Assembly (NCBI GenBank): GCA_051278195.1
Contig: JBNMQM010000004.1
Coordinates: forward strand, 1 to 64,000
Length of the DNA stretch: 64,000 nt
Reading direction: 5' to 3'
DNA from: JAHRVQ01 sp051278195
GTDB lineage: Bacteria; Pseudomonadota; Gammaproteobacteria; Pseudomonadales; Azotimanducaceae
Numbering within the stretch: the stretch's first letter is position 1; the number at the start of each line of letters is the position of its first letter. Positions 15,661-25,192 of the stretch are shown in pieces. Below the pieces are notes generated by a model. It worked only from the letters and a program-made list of their open reading frames with translations, searched no databases and was not told the DNA's origin. The position numbers and the translations under genes are program-made.

Positions 15661-17726
15661 AATGCTGACCCCAATCGGTATTCTGTTGTAATGCCGATGA
15701 CTCTTGGTTCTCCAAACTGCACGTACGGTTCGGTTTGATAGCCATTTTGCGGGTTGTTGCCAAAGCTACCGAAACCTCGCACCGTGTAGTCGCGATCACC
15801 TAGGTTACGACCCCAGAGATTGATACTAAAGCGCGCTTTCTGGTAGGCAATATTGGCGTTAACTAGATTTTGTTCTTCGCTTTTTAAGTCGTGTCGATCG
15901 GAGAAAAAGAAGTCGTCCTTACCGACGAGGGAAAGATTTGCTCGCCACGTCCCCATCTGCCAGTTCAAGCCAACCTGATAGCTATTGCCCGGTGCCTGAG
16001 CTTGATCTCGACCCGACAAATCCTCGCCAAACTCGTTGATAAACTCATCAAACTTTGCATCTAGAAGTGCCATTGAGGCATCGACAGAGAAGTGATCGGA
16101 TGCAAGCCAGACGACGCTCATCTCCAAACCTCGGTTGGTCCCTTCAGCTGCATTGCCAAGGAAATCGATAAATTCTGTGCTGCCATCTGGACGTGACTCA
16201 ACGAATGAACTCTTCACCTGTTGGTCTTTGCGCTCATCAAAGAATATCGCACCTGTTAATGTCAGCCGGTTGTTCATTAAGCGAGATTTGATACCGAGTT
16301 CCCATTCGATGAGTGATTCCGAATCGAACTCCCGTAAGTTGCTGGGCAGGGTACCATCAGTGTTGAAGCCTCCAGCTTTGTAGCCTCGTGCAACGCTAAG
16401 ATAGGTCATTGTGCCAGGTGCTAGGTCATACTTGAGCGCGACTCGACCGCCCCAGAGTGATTCTCCCGGTGACACATCCGTGCCCTCTGAGTTGTCATAA
16501 TCTGTGTTTCTTCTTTCCCAACGCGCGCCCCATCCGAGTTCCCAGCGGTCAGATAGCTGGGTATCCATTTGGAAAAACAGTGCGCTGGTATCGAAGTCGT
16601 AGCGGCTATCGAATGGTCCAGCAGCAAAGGTGTAGTTTCGAGTGAGGTCTTCTTTTTGCTCAAGTCGATAAATACCGACGAGCCAATCTGTGGAATCCCC
16701 AAATATACGACTGTTTGGGTTTGACAAAAGTCGAGCTTCAAAGCTGGTAATGGACTTATCCCTAAGGTACTGGTCAAAGGAGGTATAGCCAATCGGGTCA
16801 AACCCGGTGAAGGTCCAATCCTCATCGTAACTGTATTCAAGTTCAGAATCAGCGTGAGCACCAATCAGTGTTAGTTCAGCGTTTGCCAATTCGCGACTGG
16901 CTTCGACAAACAGTGACAGGCTGGTTTGATCATCCTGACCCGGTTGGTCAGATAAGGTTCGTCGAGAATTGTTGAGTGTAAAAACATCATAGCCATTGTT
17001 TACATCGACGTGCGAGGCGCCAGCGATGACCTGCCAACCTGCTAGGTCGTCCACTGCAAGTTTTAACCGCGCAGTCAGTTCGTCTCTTGCATTGTTATCG
17101 TCAATGTCCAAAAAATCGTTTTCGTAAAAACCATTGGATTCATGCTTTTCGACGGCGAGTCTGATCGCAATACCTTCGCTTAAAGGTTGGTTCACGACAA
17201 GGCCTAGAGTTCGATGGTCGTATTCGCCTGCGGACAGACTCAAGTTGAGTGACTGCTCCTGCACAGGGTCGTTGGTTTTGATATATATCAATCCAGCGAG
17301 TGCGTTAGCACCATACCTTGTGCCTTGCGGCCCGCGGAATACCTCAACTTGTGAAACGTCCATTAAGGTTCCGATTGAACCGACACCGCTGAAATCAACG
17401 TTATCAACTATATAGCCAACAGACGGGTTGAGGGGTTCTGCGAACTGGCTGCGTTCTCCGATACCACGAATCTGGAAGAACCGCGCTCTCGATGTGCCGC
17501 CAGAAAAATTAACATTTGGTAGTGCTGAAATCAGTTCGTCAAAGTGTCGTGCACCGGATTGGGCGATTTTATCTGCATCGAGTACCGATAAGCTTGTGGC
17601 GAGTGATGCTGCTTCGGCACCGCGGAAATCCGCGACAACCTTTACTTCTTCAATTTCATTTAAGGCGAAGCCTAACAAGGGTGTTAGGCAAGTGGTCAGC
17701 AACAACATCTGGCTGATGAATCTCAT
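15657..17726 (-). CDS. TonB-dependent outer-membrane receptor, probable thiamine uptake
   Basis: A 689-residue receptor. A Sec signal peptide (MLLLTTCLTPLLGFA) is followed by a plug domain (~30-150) with RGIGERSQFAEPLNPSVGYI and VEVFRGPQGTRYGANALAG, then a 22-strand-type barrel to the C-terminus. The ATG at 17726 has AAAGGAGAG just upstream and is preferred over an in-frame ATG 14 codons earlier. It is the first gene behind the TPP riboswitch, so thiamine or a phosphate ester is the likely ligand. The downstream thiamine-binding protein, PnuT and kinase form the rest of the pathway from outer membrane to cytoplasm. Confidence 0.9.
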   Translation of the reverse strand: MRFISQMLLLTTCLTPLLGFALNEIEEVKVVADFRGAEAASLATSLSVLDADKIAQSGARHFDELISALPNVNFSGGTSRARFFQIRGIGERSQFAEPLNPSVGYIVDNVDFSGVGSIGTLMDVSQVEVFRGPQGTRYGANALAGLIYIKTNDPVQEQSLNLSLSAGEYDHRTLGLVVNQPLSEGIAIRLAVEKHESNGFYENDFLDIDDNNARDELTARLKLAVDDLAGWQVIAGASHVDVNNGYDVFTLNNSRRTLSDQPGQDDQTSLSLFVEASRELANAELTLIGAHADSELEYSYDEDWTFTGFDPIGYTSFDQYLRDKSITSFEARLLSNPNSRIFGDSTDWLVGIYRLEQKEDLTRNYTFAAGPFDSRYDFDTSALFFQMDTQLSDRWELGWGARWERRNTDYDNSEGTDVSPGESLWGGRVALKYDLAPGTMTYLSVARGYKAGGFNTDGTLPSNLREFDSESLIEWELGIKSRLMNNRLTLTGAIFFDERKDQQVKSSFVESRPDGSTEFIDFLGNAAEGTNRGLEMSVVWLASDHFSVDASMALLDAKFDEFINEFGEDLSGRDQAQAPGNSYQVGLNWQMGTWRANLSLVGKDDFFFSDRHDLKSEEQNLVNANIAYQKARFSINLWGRNLGDRDYTVRGFGSFGNNPQNGYQTEPYVQFGEPRVIGITTEYRLGSAL

Positions 17727-17796
17727 GAGTCTCTCCTTTGGCGGGATCTGTCCAACCAATAAAGTCAAAAAGAGACCCGGTTTGGACGAAGCAAAA

Positions 17797-17893
17797 GAGA
17801 GTTCTCCTTTTCCTACGCCGGTATTAACCGGATCAGGTTCTAGGGTTCTCTGCGCAATTGCAGAATCTCAGGCTTTCACCGCCCCTAAGGCAA
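17797..17893 (-). promoter_or_regulatory. TPP (thi-box) riboswitch
   Basis: Read on the minus strand, the conserved TPP aptamer blocks occur in order: GGGGCGG near 17885, CTGAGA at 17871-17866, GAACCTGATC at 17840-17831 and TAATACCGGCGTAGG at 17826-17812. These are the pyrimidine-sensing and pyrophosphate-sensing helices of the aptamer. About 70 bp separate it from the ATG of the TonB receptor. No strong intrinsic terminator is visible after it, so control may act on translation. By family rule, bound TPP lowers expression of the downstream operon. Confidence 0.93.
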
Positions 17894-17899
17894 GCGCTT

Positions 17900-17929
17900 A
17901 TTATGGCCGAGAAATATCCAAACTGTAAA
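17900..17929 (-). promoter_or_regulatory. Candidate sigma-70 promoter of the thiamine-salvage operon
   Basis: On the minus strand TTTACA (17929-17924) and CATAAT (17905-17900) are spaced by 18 bases, one base from consensus in each hexamer. Transcription would start near 17893, just where the riboswitch begins. It lies in the short gap after the MFS gene. Confidence 0.6.
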
Positions 17930-17942
17930 GCCGGGTAAAAAT

Positions 17943-19151
17943 TCAGCCCGGTTCCAGTGAGCGGGTGAAACGGATAAACATGATGAGAGCGAGCAGGGTC
18001 ATCGTAGCTGCAAGCAGGAAAGCTGCGCCGGGAAAGTAAATAAGCGAATCAGCTGCCGTAAAATAGCCGAAGGTTTGGGTCATCAGGAGTGGGCTAATAA
18101 TCGCTGTTAAACTCATCGCGCTGGATATACCACCCTGCAACTCACCCTGGCGGTCAGGGCTAATCTGACTCGAGGCGATGGCTTGCATGGCGGGATTGGC
18201 AAAGCCGCCGAGAGCGCCAAAGACTAGCGCGACGTAGACCAGCCAGACTTGATCGGCAAACGCATAACCGATAAATGCGACCATACTGAACCCGAAGCCA
18301 ATGATAGCAGCCCGCCTTGTGCCTGTTATCGGGATCACCCAGCGAATGAGAAATCCTTGTACAAGCACCATGCCGACACCGACAAAGCCCAGCGAATAGC
18401 CAATTTCTTTGGGTGTCCAATTGAATTTCTCGATGCCCCAAAAACTCCAGGTCGCCGGTAACACGTGGTGTCCAAGGCTAGAAATAAACATGACTGAAAC
18501 GATGCCAATCACCATGGGAAAAGCACGAAGATGCATTAATGTACCGATCGGATTGGCGTGCTTTAGATCGAGTTCGCGGCGATTTTCGACTGTCAGCGAT
18601 TCCTTCAGAACAAAATATCCGAACGCCATATTGGTAAAGGAGATAGCCGCGGCTGCAAAAAATGGCATTCGTGTGCCGAATTCACCGAGAAAGCCGCCAA
18701 TCACAGGTCCGATAACAAATCCCATACCGAAGGCGGCGCCAATTAAACCAAAGCGTGCGGCCCTGTCCTCTGCTGGAGTGATGTCGGCGATATAAGCGTT
18801 ACAGGTACTCATGCTGGAAGCACCTAACCCGGAAATGATACGGCCGACAAAGAGCAGTATGAGTGTATCGGCGAACCCCATGATCAAATAGTTAATGCCG
18901 GCGACGAACAGTGATACAAGTAGAATAGGGCGGCGTCCAAAGCGATCAGAAATGTTGCCCACCAGCGGTGAAAATAAAAACTGCATGATGGCGAAGACAA
19001 ACATCAACCATCCGCCGTACTGTACGTTTGAAGAGAGGCTCTCGCCAGTTATCTCCATCAGTAGCCCCGGCAATACTGGCAAGATGATGCCGAACCCAAT
19101 GCTGTCCATCATCGAGGTCAGGGCTATAAAGACCAGGGCGTAGCGATTCAC
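17943..19151 (-). CDS. MFS exporter of the TetA-like (TCR) group
   Basis: A 402-residue, 12-helix major facilitator. The opening ALTSMMDSIGFGIILPVLP and the loop 2-3 motif GNISDRFGRRPILL match the drug:H+ antiporter family near TetA, as does the motif C region GPVIGGFLGEFG in helix 5. It is an inner-membrane exporter; the drug or metabolite is not predictable. It overlaps the upstream DLH gene by 4 bp (ATGA-type), so the two are cotranscribed, suggesting export linked to a compound that the hydrolase acts on. The thiamine operon starts just downstream with its own promoter. Confidence 0.85.
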   Translation of the reverse strand: MNRYALVFIALTSMMDSIGFGIILPVLPGLLMEITGESLSSNVQYGGWLMFVFAIMQFLFSPLVGNISDRFGRRPILLVSLFVAGINYLIMGFADTLILLFVGRIISGLGASSMSTCNAYIADITPAEDRAARFGLIGAAFGMGFVIGPVIGGFLGEFGTRMPFFAAAAISFTNMAFGYFVLKESLTVENRRELDLKHANPIGTLMHLRAFPMVIGIVSVMFISSLGHHVLPATWSFWGIEKFNWTPKEIGYSLGFVGVGMVLVQGFLIRWVIPITGTRRAAIIGFGFSMVAFIGYAFADQVWLVYVALVFGALGGFANPAMQAIASSQISPDRQGELQGGISSAMSLTAIISPLLMTQTFGYFTAADSLIYFPGAAFLLAATMTLLALIMFIRFTRSLEPG

Positions 19152-19867
19152 GCTTTGAGTTGTCGCTCGAATATCGCGAACAGTCGCTCATAGTGTCGTT
19201 CGGCCGATGCCTTGTGGTATTTGCCAGCCCGATCAGGGAATACGAAACCGTGTTCTGTTCCGGGATACCACTCGATCCTGGCATTGACGTTTCGTTCGTC
19301 TAAATACGATTCAAGTTGATCGATCATCTCGGGCGGTGCCCAGTGATCGGTTTCGGCGCAACCGATATAGAATTCGCCATCGATGCGGTGTGCGTCCAAA
19401 TGTGGTGAATCCAGCGCTTCTGTGAATAAGCGCACGCCGTGCAGTGAGGCTCCAGCTTTGATTCGGTCACTGAGCTGGGCTGTCGCGGCGAAGGCGAACG
19501 GACCACTCATGCAATAACCAACCGCACCGGCTGGGCCTTTACTGGCCGCAGGTTGGGTTGTCGCCCAATTCAATAGGGTCTGGCAATCTTCTACCACCAT
19601 ACGATTACTTAAACTGTCCATATGTTCCACCATGTCCTCTCGTGAGCCCATGACGAAATCCCGACTTTTGCGGTAGTAGAGGTTGGGTAAAATCACGAAG
19701 TACCCGGCAGTCCCCAAGCGGCGCGCCATATCGTGCAATTCTTCACGTTTTCCCGGCGCGTCCATTAAGAACAGGATCACGGGGTAGGGGCCACCTTCAT
19801 CAGGATGGGTCACAAAGGTGTTCATCGCACCATCTGCGGTCGTAATGTCTAGTTCTGTTTCTTGCAT
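19148..19867 (-). CDS. Dienelactone hydrolase family protein (second paralogue)
   Basis: A 239-residue alpha/beta hydrolase with the DLH nucleophile Cys in AVGYCMSGPF and the His in PGTEHGFVFP. The chosen ATG at 19867 gives an MQETELDI start. A longer in-frame opening 23 codons upstream would run into the malate synthase promoter region and looks unlike the family. It is only distantly similar to the DLH at 1216-1932. It overlaps the MFS gene by 4 bp and diverges from malate synthase G across about 115 bp. Substrate unknown. Confidence 0.86.
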   Translation of the reverse strand: MQETELDITTADGAMNTFVTHPDEGGPYPVILFLMDAPGKREELHDMARRLGTAGYFVILPNLYYRKSRDFVMGSREDMVEHMDSLSNRMVVEDCQTLLNWATTQPAASKGPAGAVGYCMSGPFAFAATAQLSDRIKAGASLHGVRLFTEALDSPHLDAHRIDGEFYIGCAETDHWAPPEMIDQLESYLDERNVNARIEWYPGTEHGFVFPDRAGKYHKASAERHYERLFAIFERQLKA

Positions 19868-19981
19868 GATATTTCTACGGCCAATAATGGCTCGATAATG
19901 CCAGAATTTTGCCGTCAATCGTGGAAAAAAGTTCAATTTCGCGTAGCATTGCGATTTTCGAATACCAGCTCTGAGGGCGAT

Positions 19982-22165
19982 ATGACAGACAAAATTAGCA
20001 ACGGACAGCTCGAAATAGAAAAGGTCCTATATGATCTGGTCACTGATGAAATTATCCCCGGCACTGGCGTCGAGGCCGATGTTTTCTGGCAGGGCCTTGA
20101 GGATATTCTGCAAGAGATGATGCCGCGCAATAAGTCGCTACTGGCCATCCGCGATGACTTCCAAAAGAAAATCGATGATTGGCACAAGGCTCAGGCAAGT
20201 AAGCCGCACAATGCTAAGGCGTATGAGGCTTTTTTGAAGGAAATTGGTTATCTGCTGCCTGAAGGCGGTGACTTTGAAATCGAAACAGAAAACGTCGACG
20301 ACGAAGTTGCCCTAATGGCGGGACCGCAATTAGTCGTGCCAGTTATGAATGCACGCTTTGCATTGAACGCCGCCAATGCCCGTTGGGGTGGATTGTACAA
20401 TGCGCTTTATGGCAGTGCCGGTACCCACGATACTATTCCAGAAACACCTGGCTCTGAAAAAGGTAGCGCCTACAACCCGGGTCGGGGCGCTAAGGTTATC
20501 GAGTACGCGCAAGGCTTTCTGAATGAGAATTTCCCACTTGCTTCGGGCAGTTACGGCGACGTCACAGCCTATGAGGTCGTCGATGGCGGTCTGGTTGTGC
20601 GCCAGGGTGACAGTCAAGCGGCTCTAGCGAATACCGCTCAATTTGTTGGCTATTTAGGCAAAAGTGCATCCCCCTCAGGTATCTTGTTGGTTAATAACGG
20701 TTTGCATGTCGAAATTCAAATTGACGCTAGTGACATCATTGGCAAAGATGACAAGGCCGGTGTTAGAGACATTTTGATGGAGTCTGCGGTCTCAACGATT
20801 CAGGATTGTGAGGACTCTGTCGCTGCAGTCGATGCCGATGATAAAGCCGTTGTCTATCGAAATTGGTTGGGTTTGATGGCAGGCACTCTGATTGAAGAAT
20901 TCAATAAAGGCGGTAACACAGTGCGCCGGGAGTTAAATCGCGATCGGATCTATACGGCACCTGATGGCTCTGAGGTGAGACTGCACGGTCGAAGCTTGTT
21001 GCTGGTCAGAAATGTTGGCCATCTCATGACGACTGACGCTGTTCTCTACAAAGGTGAAGAGATTCCTGAAGGTATTCTTGATGGGTTGGTCACCAGCTTG
21101 TGTGCCATGCACGATCTAAACAGCAAAGGTCCAATTCGCAATTCACGCAAAGGCAGCGTTTATATCGTAAAGCCTAAAATGCATGGTCCCGATGAGATTC
21201 AATTTGCTGTTGACCTATTTAGCAAAGTCGAAGATGTTCTGGGGCTCGCTCGCAACACCCTCAAGATTGGCATTATGGATGAAGAGCGTCGCACGACGCT
21301 GAACCTGAAAGAGTGCATTCGGGCTGCTAAACAGCGGGTCATTTTTATTAATACAGGTTTCCTAGACCGCACTGGCGATGAAATTCATACCAGCATGGAA
21401 GCTGGTCCCATGGTGCGCAAAACTTTGATGAAGCAACAACCCTGGATTGAAGCTTACGAAGACTGGAATGTTGATATCGGTCTCGAAACGGGACTGCAGG
21501 GACGTGCACAAATTGGTAAAGGTATGTGGGCGAAACCCGATGAGATGGCGCAGATGATGGAAGAAAAAATCGCTCACCCACAATCTGGCGCAAGCACGGC
21601 TTGGGTTCCGTCTCCCACTGCGGCAACCCTGCACGCCATGCACTATCACAAGGTGAGTGTTGCCACTCAGCAAGATAGTCTTAAAGCCCGCCCCCGGGCG
21701 AGACTTGACGATCTGTTGACGATTCCAGCATTGGGCGGCACCAACCTTTCACATCAAGAAGTGCAAGAGGAGCTGGATAACAACGCTCAGGGTATCTTGG
21801 GATATGTTGTGCGTTGGATCGACCAAGGGGTGGGGTGTTCAAAGGTTCCGGACATCAATGATGTCGGTTTAATGGAAGACCGTGCGACCTTGCGCATTTC
21901 GAGCCAGCACATTGCAAATTGGCTGCGCCATGGCGTTTGCTCTGAGAATCAGGTGATGGAAACCCTCAAAAGGATGGCTGCTATTGTTGATCGCCAGAAT
22001 GCAGATGATCCGGTTTATCGTAATATGGCACCGGAATTCGACAAGAGCGTTGCCTTTCAAGCCGCTTGCGATCTCGTCTTTGCTGGTGCTGATCAGCCTA
22101 ACGGTTATACTGAGCCTGTATTGCACGCGCGAAGAAAAGAAGCTAAACGCCTTTTCAAAAGCTAA
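19982..22165 (+). CDS. glcB: Malate synthase G
   Basis: A 727-residue enzyme condensing glyoxylate and acetyl-CoA to malate, the last step of the glyoxylate bypass or of glycolate use. Length and blocks fit isoform G: an NARWGGLYNALYGS region, GRSLLLVRNVGHLMTTDAV, KIGIMDEERRTTLNL (catalytic Arg/Glu region), FINTGFLDRTGDEIHTSMEAG and the C-terminal domain with the reactive-Cys region. The ATG at 19982 is preceded by GAGGG; an in-frame ATG 40 codons earlier is rejected. No isocitrate lyase or glycolate oxidase gene lies beside it. It is monocistronic. Confidence 0.95.
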   Translation: MTDKISNGQLEIEKVLYDLVTDEIIPGTGVEADVFWQGLEDILQEMMPRNKSLLAIRDDFQKKIDDWHKAQASKPHNAKAYEAFLKEIGYLLPEGGDFEIETENVDDEVALMAGPQLVVPVMNARFALNAANARWGGLYNALYGSAGTHDTIPETPGSEKGSAYNPGRGAKVIEYAQGFLNENFPLASGSYGDVTAYEVVDGGLVVRQGDSQAALANTAQFVGYLGKSASPSGILLVNNGLHVEIQIDASDIIGKDDKAGVRDILMESAVSTIQDCEDSVAAVDADDKAVVYRNWLGLMAGTLIEEFNKGGNTVRRELNRDRIYTAPDGSEVRLHGRSLLLVRNVGHLMTTDAVLYKGEEIPEGILDGLVTSLCAMHDLNSKGPIRNSRKGSVYIVKPKMHGPDEIQFAVDLFSKVEDVLGLARNTLKIGIMDEERRTTLNLKECIRAAKQRVIFINTGFLDRTGDEIHTSMEAGPMVRKTLMKQQPWIEAYEDWNVDIGLETGLQGRAQIGKGMWAKPDEMAQMMEEKIAHPQSGASTAWVPSPTAATLHAMHYHKVSVATQQDSLKARPRARLDDLLTIPALGGTNLSHQEVQEELDNNAQGILGYVVRWIDQGVGCSKVPDINDVGLMEDRATLRISSQHIANWLRHGVCSENQVMETLKRMAAIVDRQNADDPVYRNMAPEFDKSVAFQAACDLVFAGADQPNGYTEPVLHARRKEAKRLFKS

Positions 22166-22183
22166 GGCTGAGTCTAAAACCTA

Positions 22184-22219
22184 CATCTAGTGCCTTTTTT
22201 ACCCCTGAGGCACTAGATG
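22184..22219. repeat. Perfect 11-bp inverted repeat downstream of glcB
   Basis: CATCTAGTGCC (22184-22194) and GGCACTAGATG (22209-22219) are exact reverse complements around a 14-base spacer with TTTTTT in it. The strong stem could end glcB transcription, but no T run follows the 3' arm. A regulatory palindrome before the response regulator is the alternative. Confidence 0.6.
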
Positions 22220-22308
22220 ACGCCGTATGGTCGCGTATCTTCTATATAATCAAATGAAGTTCTGTTACGTTAATCGTTGCACAATTGATGACCTGACTCT
22301 GTTTACCG

Positions 22309-25176
22309 ATGTCTGACCTCCAGAACAAGAAAATTCTGATTATAGAAGATGAAGCTCTGGTTGCCCGAGAGCTGAAGAGCCGTCTTACCCAGATGGGCTG
22401 CGACGTTGTGGGTATTGCTTATGGTAGTGAAGGCATTGAGCTTGCCAGGCGAACAAAACCCGATCTGTTACTCACCGATATTCATCTTAAGGACGGGGAG
22501 GATGGCATTGAGATGGCGCGTACTATTCAAGCCGAAAGAGATGTCCCGGTCGTTTTCCTGACGGCCTACTCCGACGAAGCAACCGTATCACGTGCCAAAG
22601 AAGTGGCGCCCTATGGATACATCATCAAGCCTGTGGACAATCGAGAGCTGCAGATTGCCATCGATATGGCGCTGTATAAGTTTGACATTGAACGAGAATT
22701 AAAAGAAACCCAGCAATTGCTGCAAACTGCACTCACCTGCATTGGCAGCGCACTTGTCTTCGTCAATGAGAACGGCGCGGTCACAGACTTGAACGCTGAT
22801 GCCGAAGACATGCTAGGTAAATCCAGGCGGCTTGTCAGAGGGGAGCCCTGGCCCGACTTGTTTACTCTCATCGGCTCTTCCATTGAAAACAAGATTAATG
22901 CAGCCCTTGGTAGCAGCGAAGTCGTTAAACTCGCGCCATTTATTAATCATGCTGAGGGCGCAGTGCCTTGTTTACTAGACGGTATTGTTGGTCCTATGGA
23001 GCATGGCGGGGTATTGATTCTACGAGCCCTATCTGAAATATCTGACCCGATTGAGGCGATGCCAACGACCGGTGAGTTGATGAGCCGGGTCGGCTCAGAG
23101 CGGCTCATACCCAGCGAATCCTCAATGTGCCAGCTACTAATCGCCCGTCAACCTAGCGCTAATCGCGAGATGGTTGAAGAAATATCGGCAGTGTTGAACC
23201 AACAACTACGTTCGACAGATCTGGTGAGTGCCTATGCTGCGAGCTACCTGTCCGTCAGCATGCCCTACACGTCTGTTAACGAAGGCCGGCTCATCGCGAA
23301 TTCGTTACTAGGCAAGCTGAAGTCTCATTTTCCCCCCGAGCAGGGTGATTTCTGTATCGGCTTATCGTTTAGTTCTCCAGGAGATCAGCAGCCTTTTGAG
23401 TTGTTCCGTCGTGCCAGCTGGGGCTTAAAGGTTGCCCAGGATGCTGGGGGCGATCGTGTCATCGTCTGGAATGACGAGATCGATATGCCGGATGCAACGA
23501 ACCATGACCAGAAGCAGCGGGAATACCAGAATCTTGTCTTGCTTTGGAATATTCTGAATGTCGTGGCAAATACCGGGGACCTGGTCGAGGCCAACCGAAA
23601 GTTGTGTAGTCACTTGCAACGTTCATTCGGCATGACAGTGACAGGTATTTTGCAACTTAAAGGCGATTCTGTCATTGCGATCGCAGGTGCATCAGAGCTT
23701 GCTAATCACGCCGAGATTGCCGTAGGTGACTTTGGCTTGAGCCAGCTAGATTTTGATCTGATTAAACGCCTAATGTCATCTCAGATACAAAGCCAGACGG
23801 TCGGCAATAAGTATTTTTGCAAATTAAATAGCGAACTTCTTGTGGCGCTAGTGGGCAGAAAGCCTATGGAAAGCGCCGATATTGAATTTCTCAAAACGCT
23901 GCTCACTTACTATGCCGCTGGGCTAAATCGCTTTAACTTGCCAGAGCAATTACCAGATGTCATGGATCGAGGCGAGCTGGTATTTGCGTCGCCTCGTATG
24001 AAGAGCCTGATCGAAACCGTACAACTGGTCGCAGAAACCGATGCAACGGTGTTGATTGAAGGCGAGTCCGGCACGGGTAAGGAAATGCTGGCCAGGAAAA
24101 TACACGAAGAAAGCGATCGAAAAGGTAAGCCGTTTATTATCGTGGATTGTGGTGCCGTCGTGAGTTCTTTGATTGAGAGTGAACTTTTTGGCCACAGAAA
24201 AGGCGCCTTCACGGGGGCCGATAAGGACTTTATTGGCCGTCTAAGAGAGGCAGATGGCGGAACGGTATTGCTCGATGAAATTGGTGAACTGCCCTTAGAA
24301 GTTCAGGTTAAGCTGCTGCGATATGTGCAGGACAAAGAGATCGTATCGGTTGGTGGTAGTCAGTATCAGACCATCAATACACGCATTATTGCGGCTACCA
24401 ACAAAGATTTGAAGGCGCAGGTTGAATCTGGGCAATTTCGTGAAGATTTGTTTTATCGGCTCAATGTTTTCACGGTTGACGCGCCACCTTTGCGAGAAAG
24501 AGGTGATGATGTCATCTTGCTCGCACAGCACTACCTGGTTGTTTATGCGACCCAGTATAAAAAATCGATTACCGGATTCACGGCCGAAGCACAGCGTGCT
24601 CTGGTTCAGTATGGTTGGCCTGGCAATATTCGTGAGCTTACGAATGTGGTCAACCGCGCGGTGATTCTCTGTAAAGATTCGACTTTGAGCACGATACATC
24701 TCGGTCTATTCCCCAAAACCGAAAATGCTCGTGTTGAGGTCGCTAGCCGCTTGCCGAATATTGAAAGCTTCACCGCCCAGCTCGTTAACCGAAGTCTGGA
24801 AGAGCCAGATCTGCAACCTATTGCACAATGGATGGAAGAAGATCTCATCTACTTTGCTCTGCACCGTAATGCCGAAGTGCTGAATCGAGCTGCCGCTGAC
24901 CTCGGGATTCCAGAATCCACTTTGCGCCGCAAAGTCCAAAGGCTTCGCGACAGCTACGGTTCATCCGCACCTCAACGGCCGGACTATTGGCGCCGATTGT
25001 TTATGGATTTGAGCGTTTTGTTTGAAGAGGGCAATGCATCTGGTGGCTATTTGGACCATTGCACTCGGCTCTTGATGGCCGATTTGGATGCTAGAGATTT
25101 AGGTCGAAAACAAGCGGCAACTTTGATGGGTGTCTCTCTGCCTACATATCGCCGAATGTCGGCTGGTTCGCCATAA
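22309..25176 (+). CDS. Sigma-54-dependent response regulator: REC-PAS-degenerate GGDEF-GAF-AAA+-Fis HTH
   Basis: A 955-residue transcription activator. Domains in order: REC ~8-120 (IIEDEALVARE; phospho-Asp in LLTDIHL; Lys in YIIKPVD), PAS-like ~130-235, a GGDEF-fold domain ~255-395 whose active site is AASYL (310-314) instead of GGDEF but with RSTD (301-304) at the exact inhibitory-site spacing, a GAF-like domain ~410-545, and a sigma-54 AAA+ domain ~560-800. The AAA+ part has Walker A GESGTGKE at 585, GAFTGA at 632 and Walker B LLDEIGELP. A Fis-type HTH at ~860-885 is followed by a further ~70-residue tail with a second HTH-like end. It has an intact sigma-54 contact loop, so it should activate -24/-12 promoters. 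One such site lies just downstream. Confidence 0.9.
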   Translation: MSDLQNKKILIIEDEALVARELKSRLTQMGCDVVGIAYGSEGIELARRTKPDLLLTDIHLKDGEDGIEMARTIQAERDVPVVFLTAYSDEATVSRAKEVAPYGYIIKPVDNRELQIAIDMALYKFDIERELKETQQLLQTALTCIGSALVFVNENGAVTDLNADAEDMLGKSRRLVRGEPWPDLFTLIGSSIENKINAALGSSEVVKLAPFINHAEGAVPCLLDGIVGPMEHGGVLILRALSEISDPIEAMPTTGELMSRVGSERLIPSESSMCQLLIARQPSANREMVEEISAVLNQQLRSTDLVSAYAASYLSVSMPYTSVNEGRLIANSLLGKLKSHFPPEQGDFCIGLSFSSPGDQQPFELFRRASWGLKVAQDAGGDRVIVWNDEIDMPDATNHDQKQREYQNLVLLWNILNVVANTGDLVEANRKLCSHLQRSFGMTVTGILQLKGDSVIAIAGASELANHAEIAVGDFGLSQLDFDLIKRLMSSQIQSQTVGNKYFCKLNSELLVALVGRKPMESADIEFLKTLLTYYAAGLNRFNLPEQLPDVMDRGELVFASPRMKSLIETVQLVAETDATVLIEGESGTGKEMLARKIHEESDRKGKPFIIVDCGAVVSSLIESELFGHRKGAFTGADKDFIGRLREADGGTVLLDEIGELPLEVQVKLLRYVQDKEIVSVGGSQYQTINTRIIAATNKDLKAQVESGQFREDLFYRLNVFTVDAPPLRERGDDVILLAQHYLVVYATQYKKSITGFTAEAQRALVQYGWPGNIRELTNVVNRAVILCKDSTLSTIHLGLFPKTENARVEVASRLPNIESFTAQLVNRSLEEPDLQPIAQWMEEDLIYFALHRNAEVLNRAAADLGIPESTLRRKVQRLRDSYGSSAPQRPDYWRRLFMDLSVLFEEGNASGGYLDHCTRLLMADLDARDLGRKQAATLMGVSLPTYRRMSAGSP

Positions 25177-25192
25177 ATTTCCTATAATGAAA

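Noticed and set aside
16421..16864. 147-codon frame inside the thiamine TonB receptor gene
   Set aside because: An alternative frame on the same strand as a gene with clear receptor motifs; no domain seen.
19862..19981. 40-codon N-terminal extension of malate synthase G
   Set aside because: Enzyme length and the GAGGG site favour the ATG at 19982; the extension overlaps the start region of the divergent hydrolase gene.
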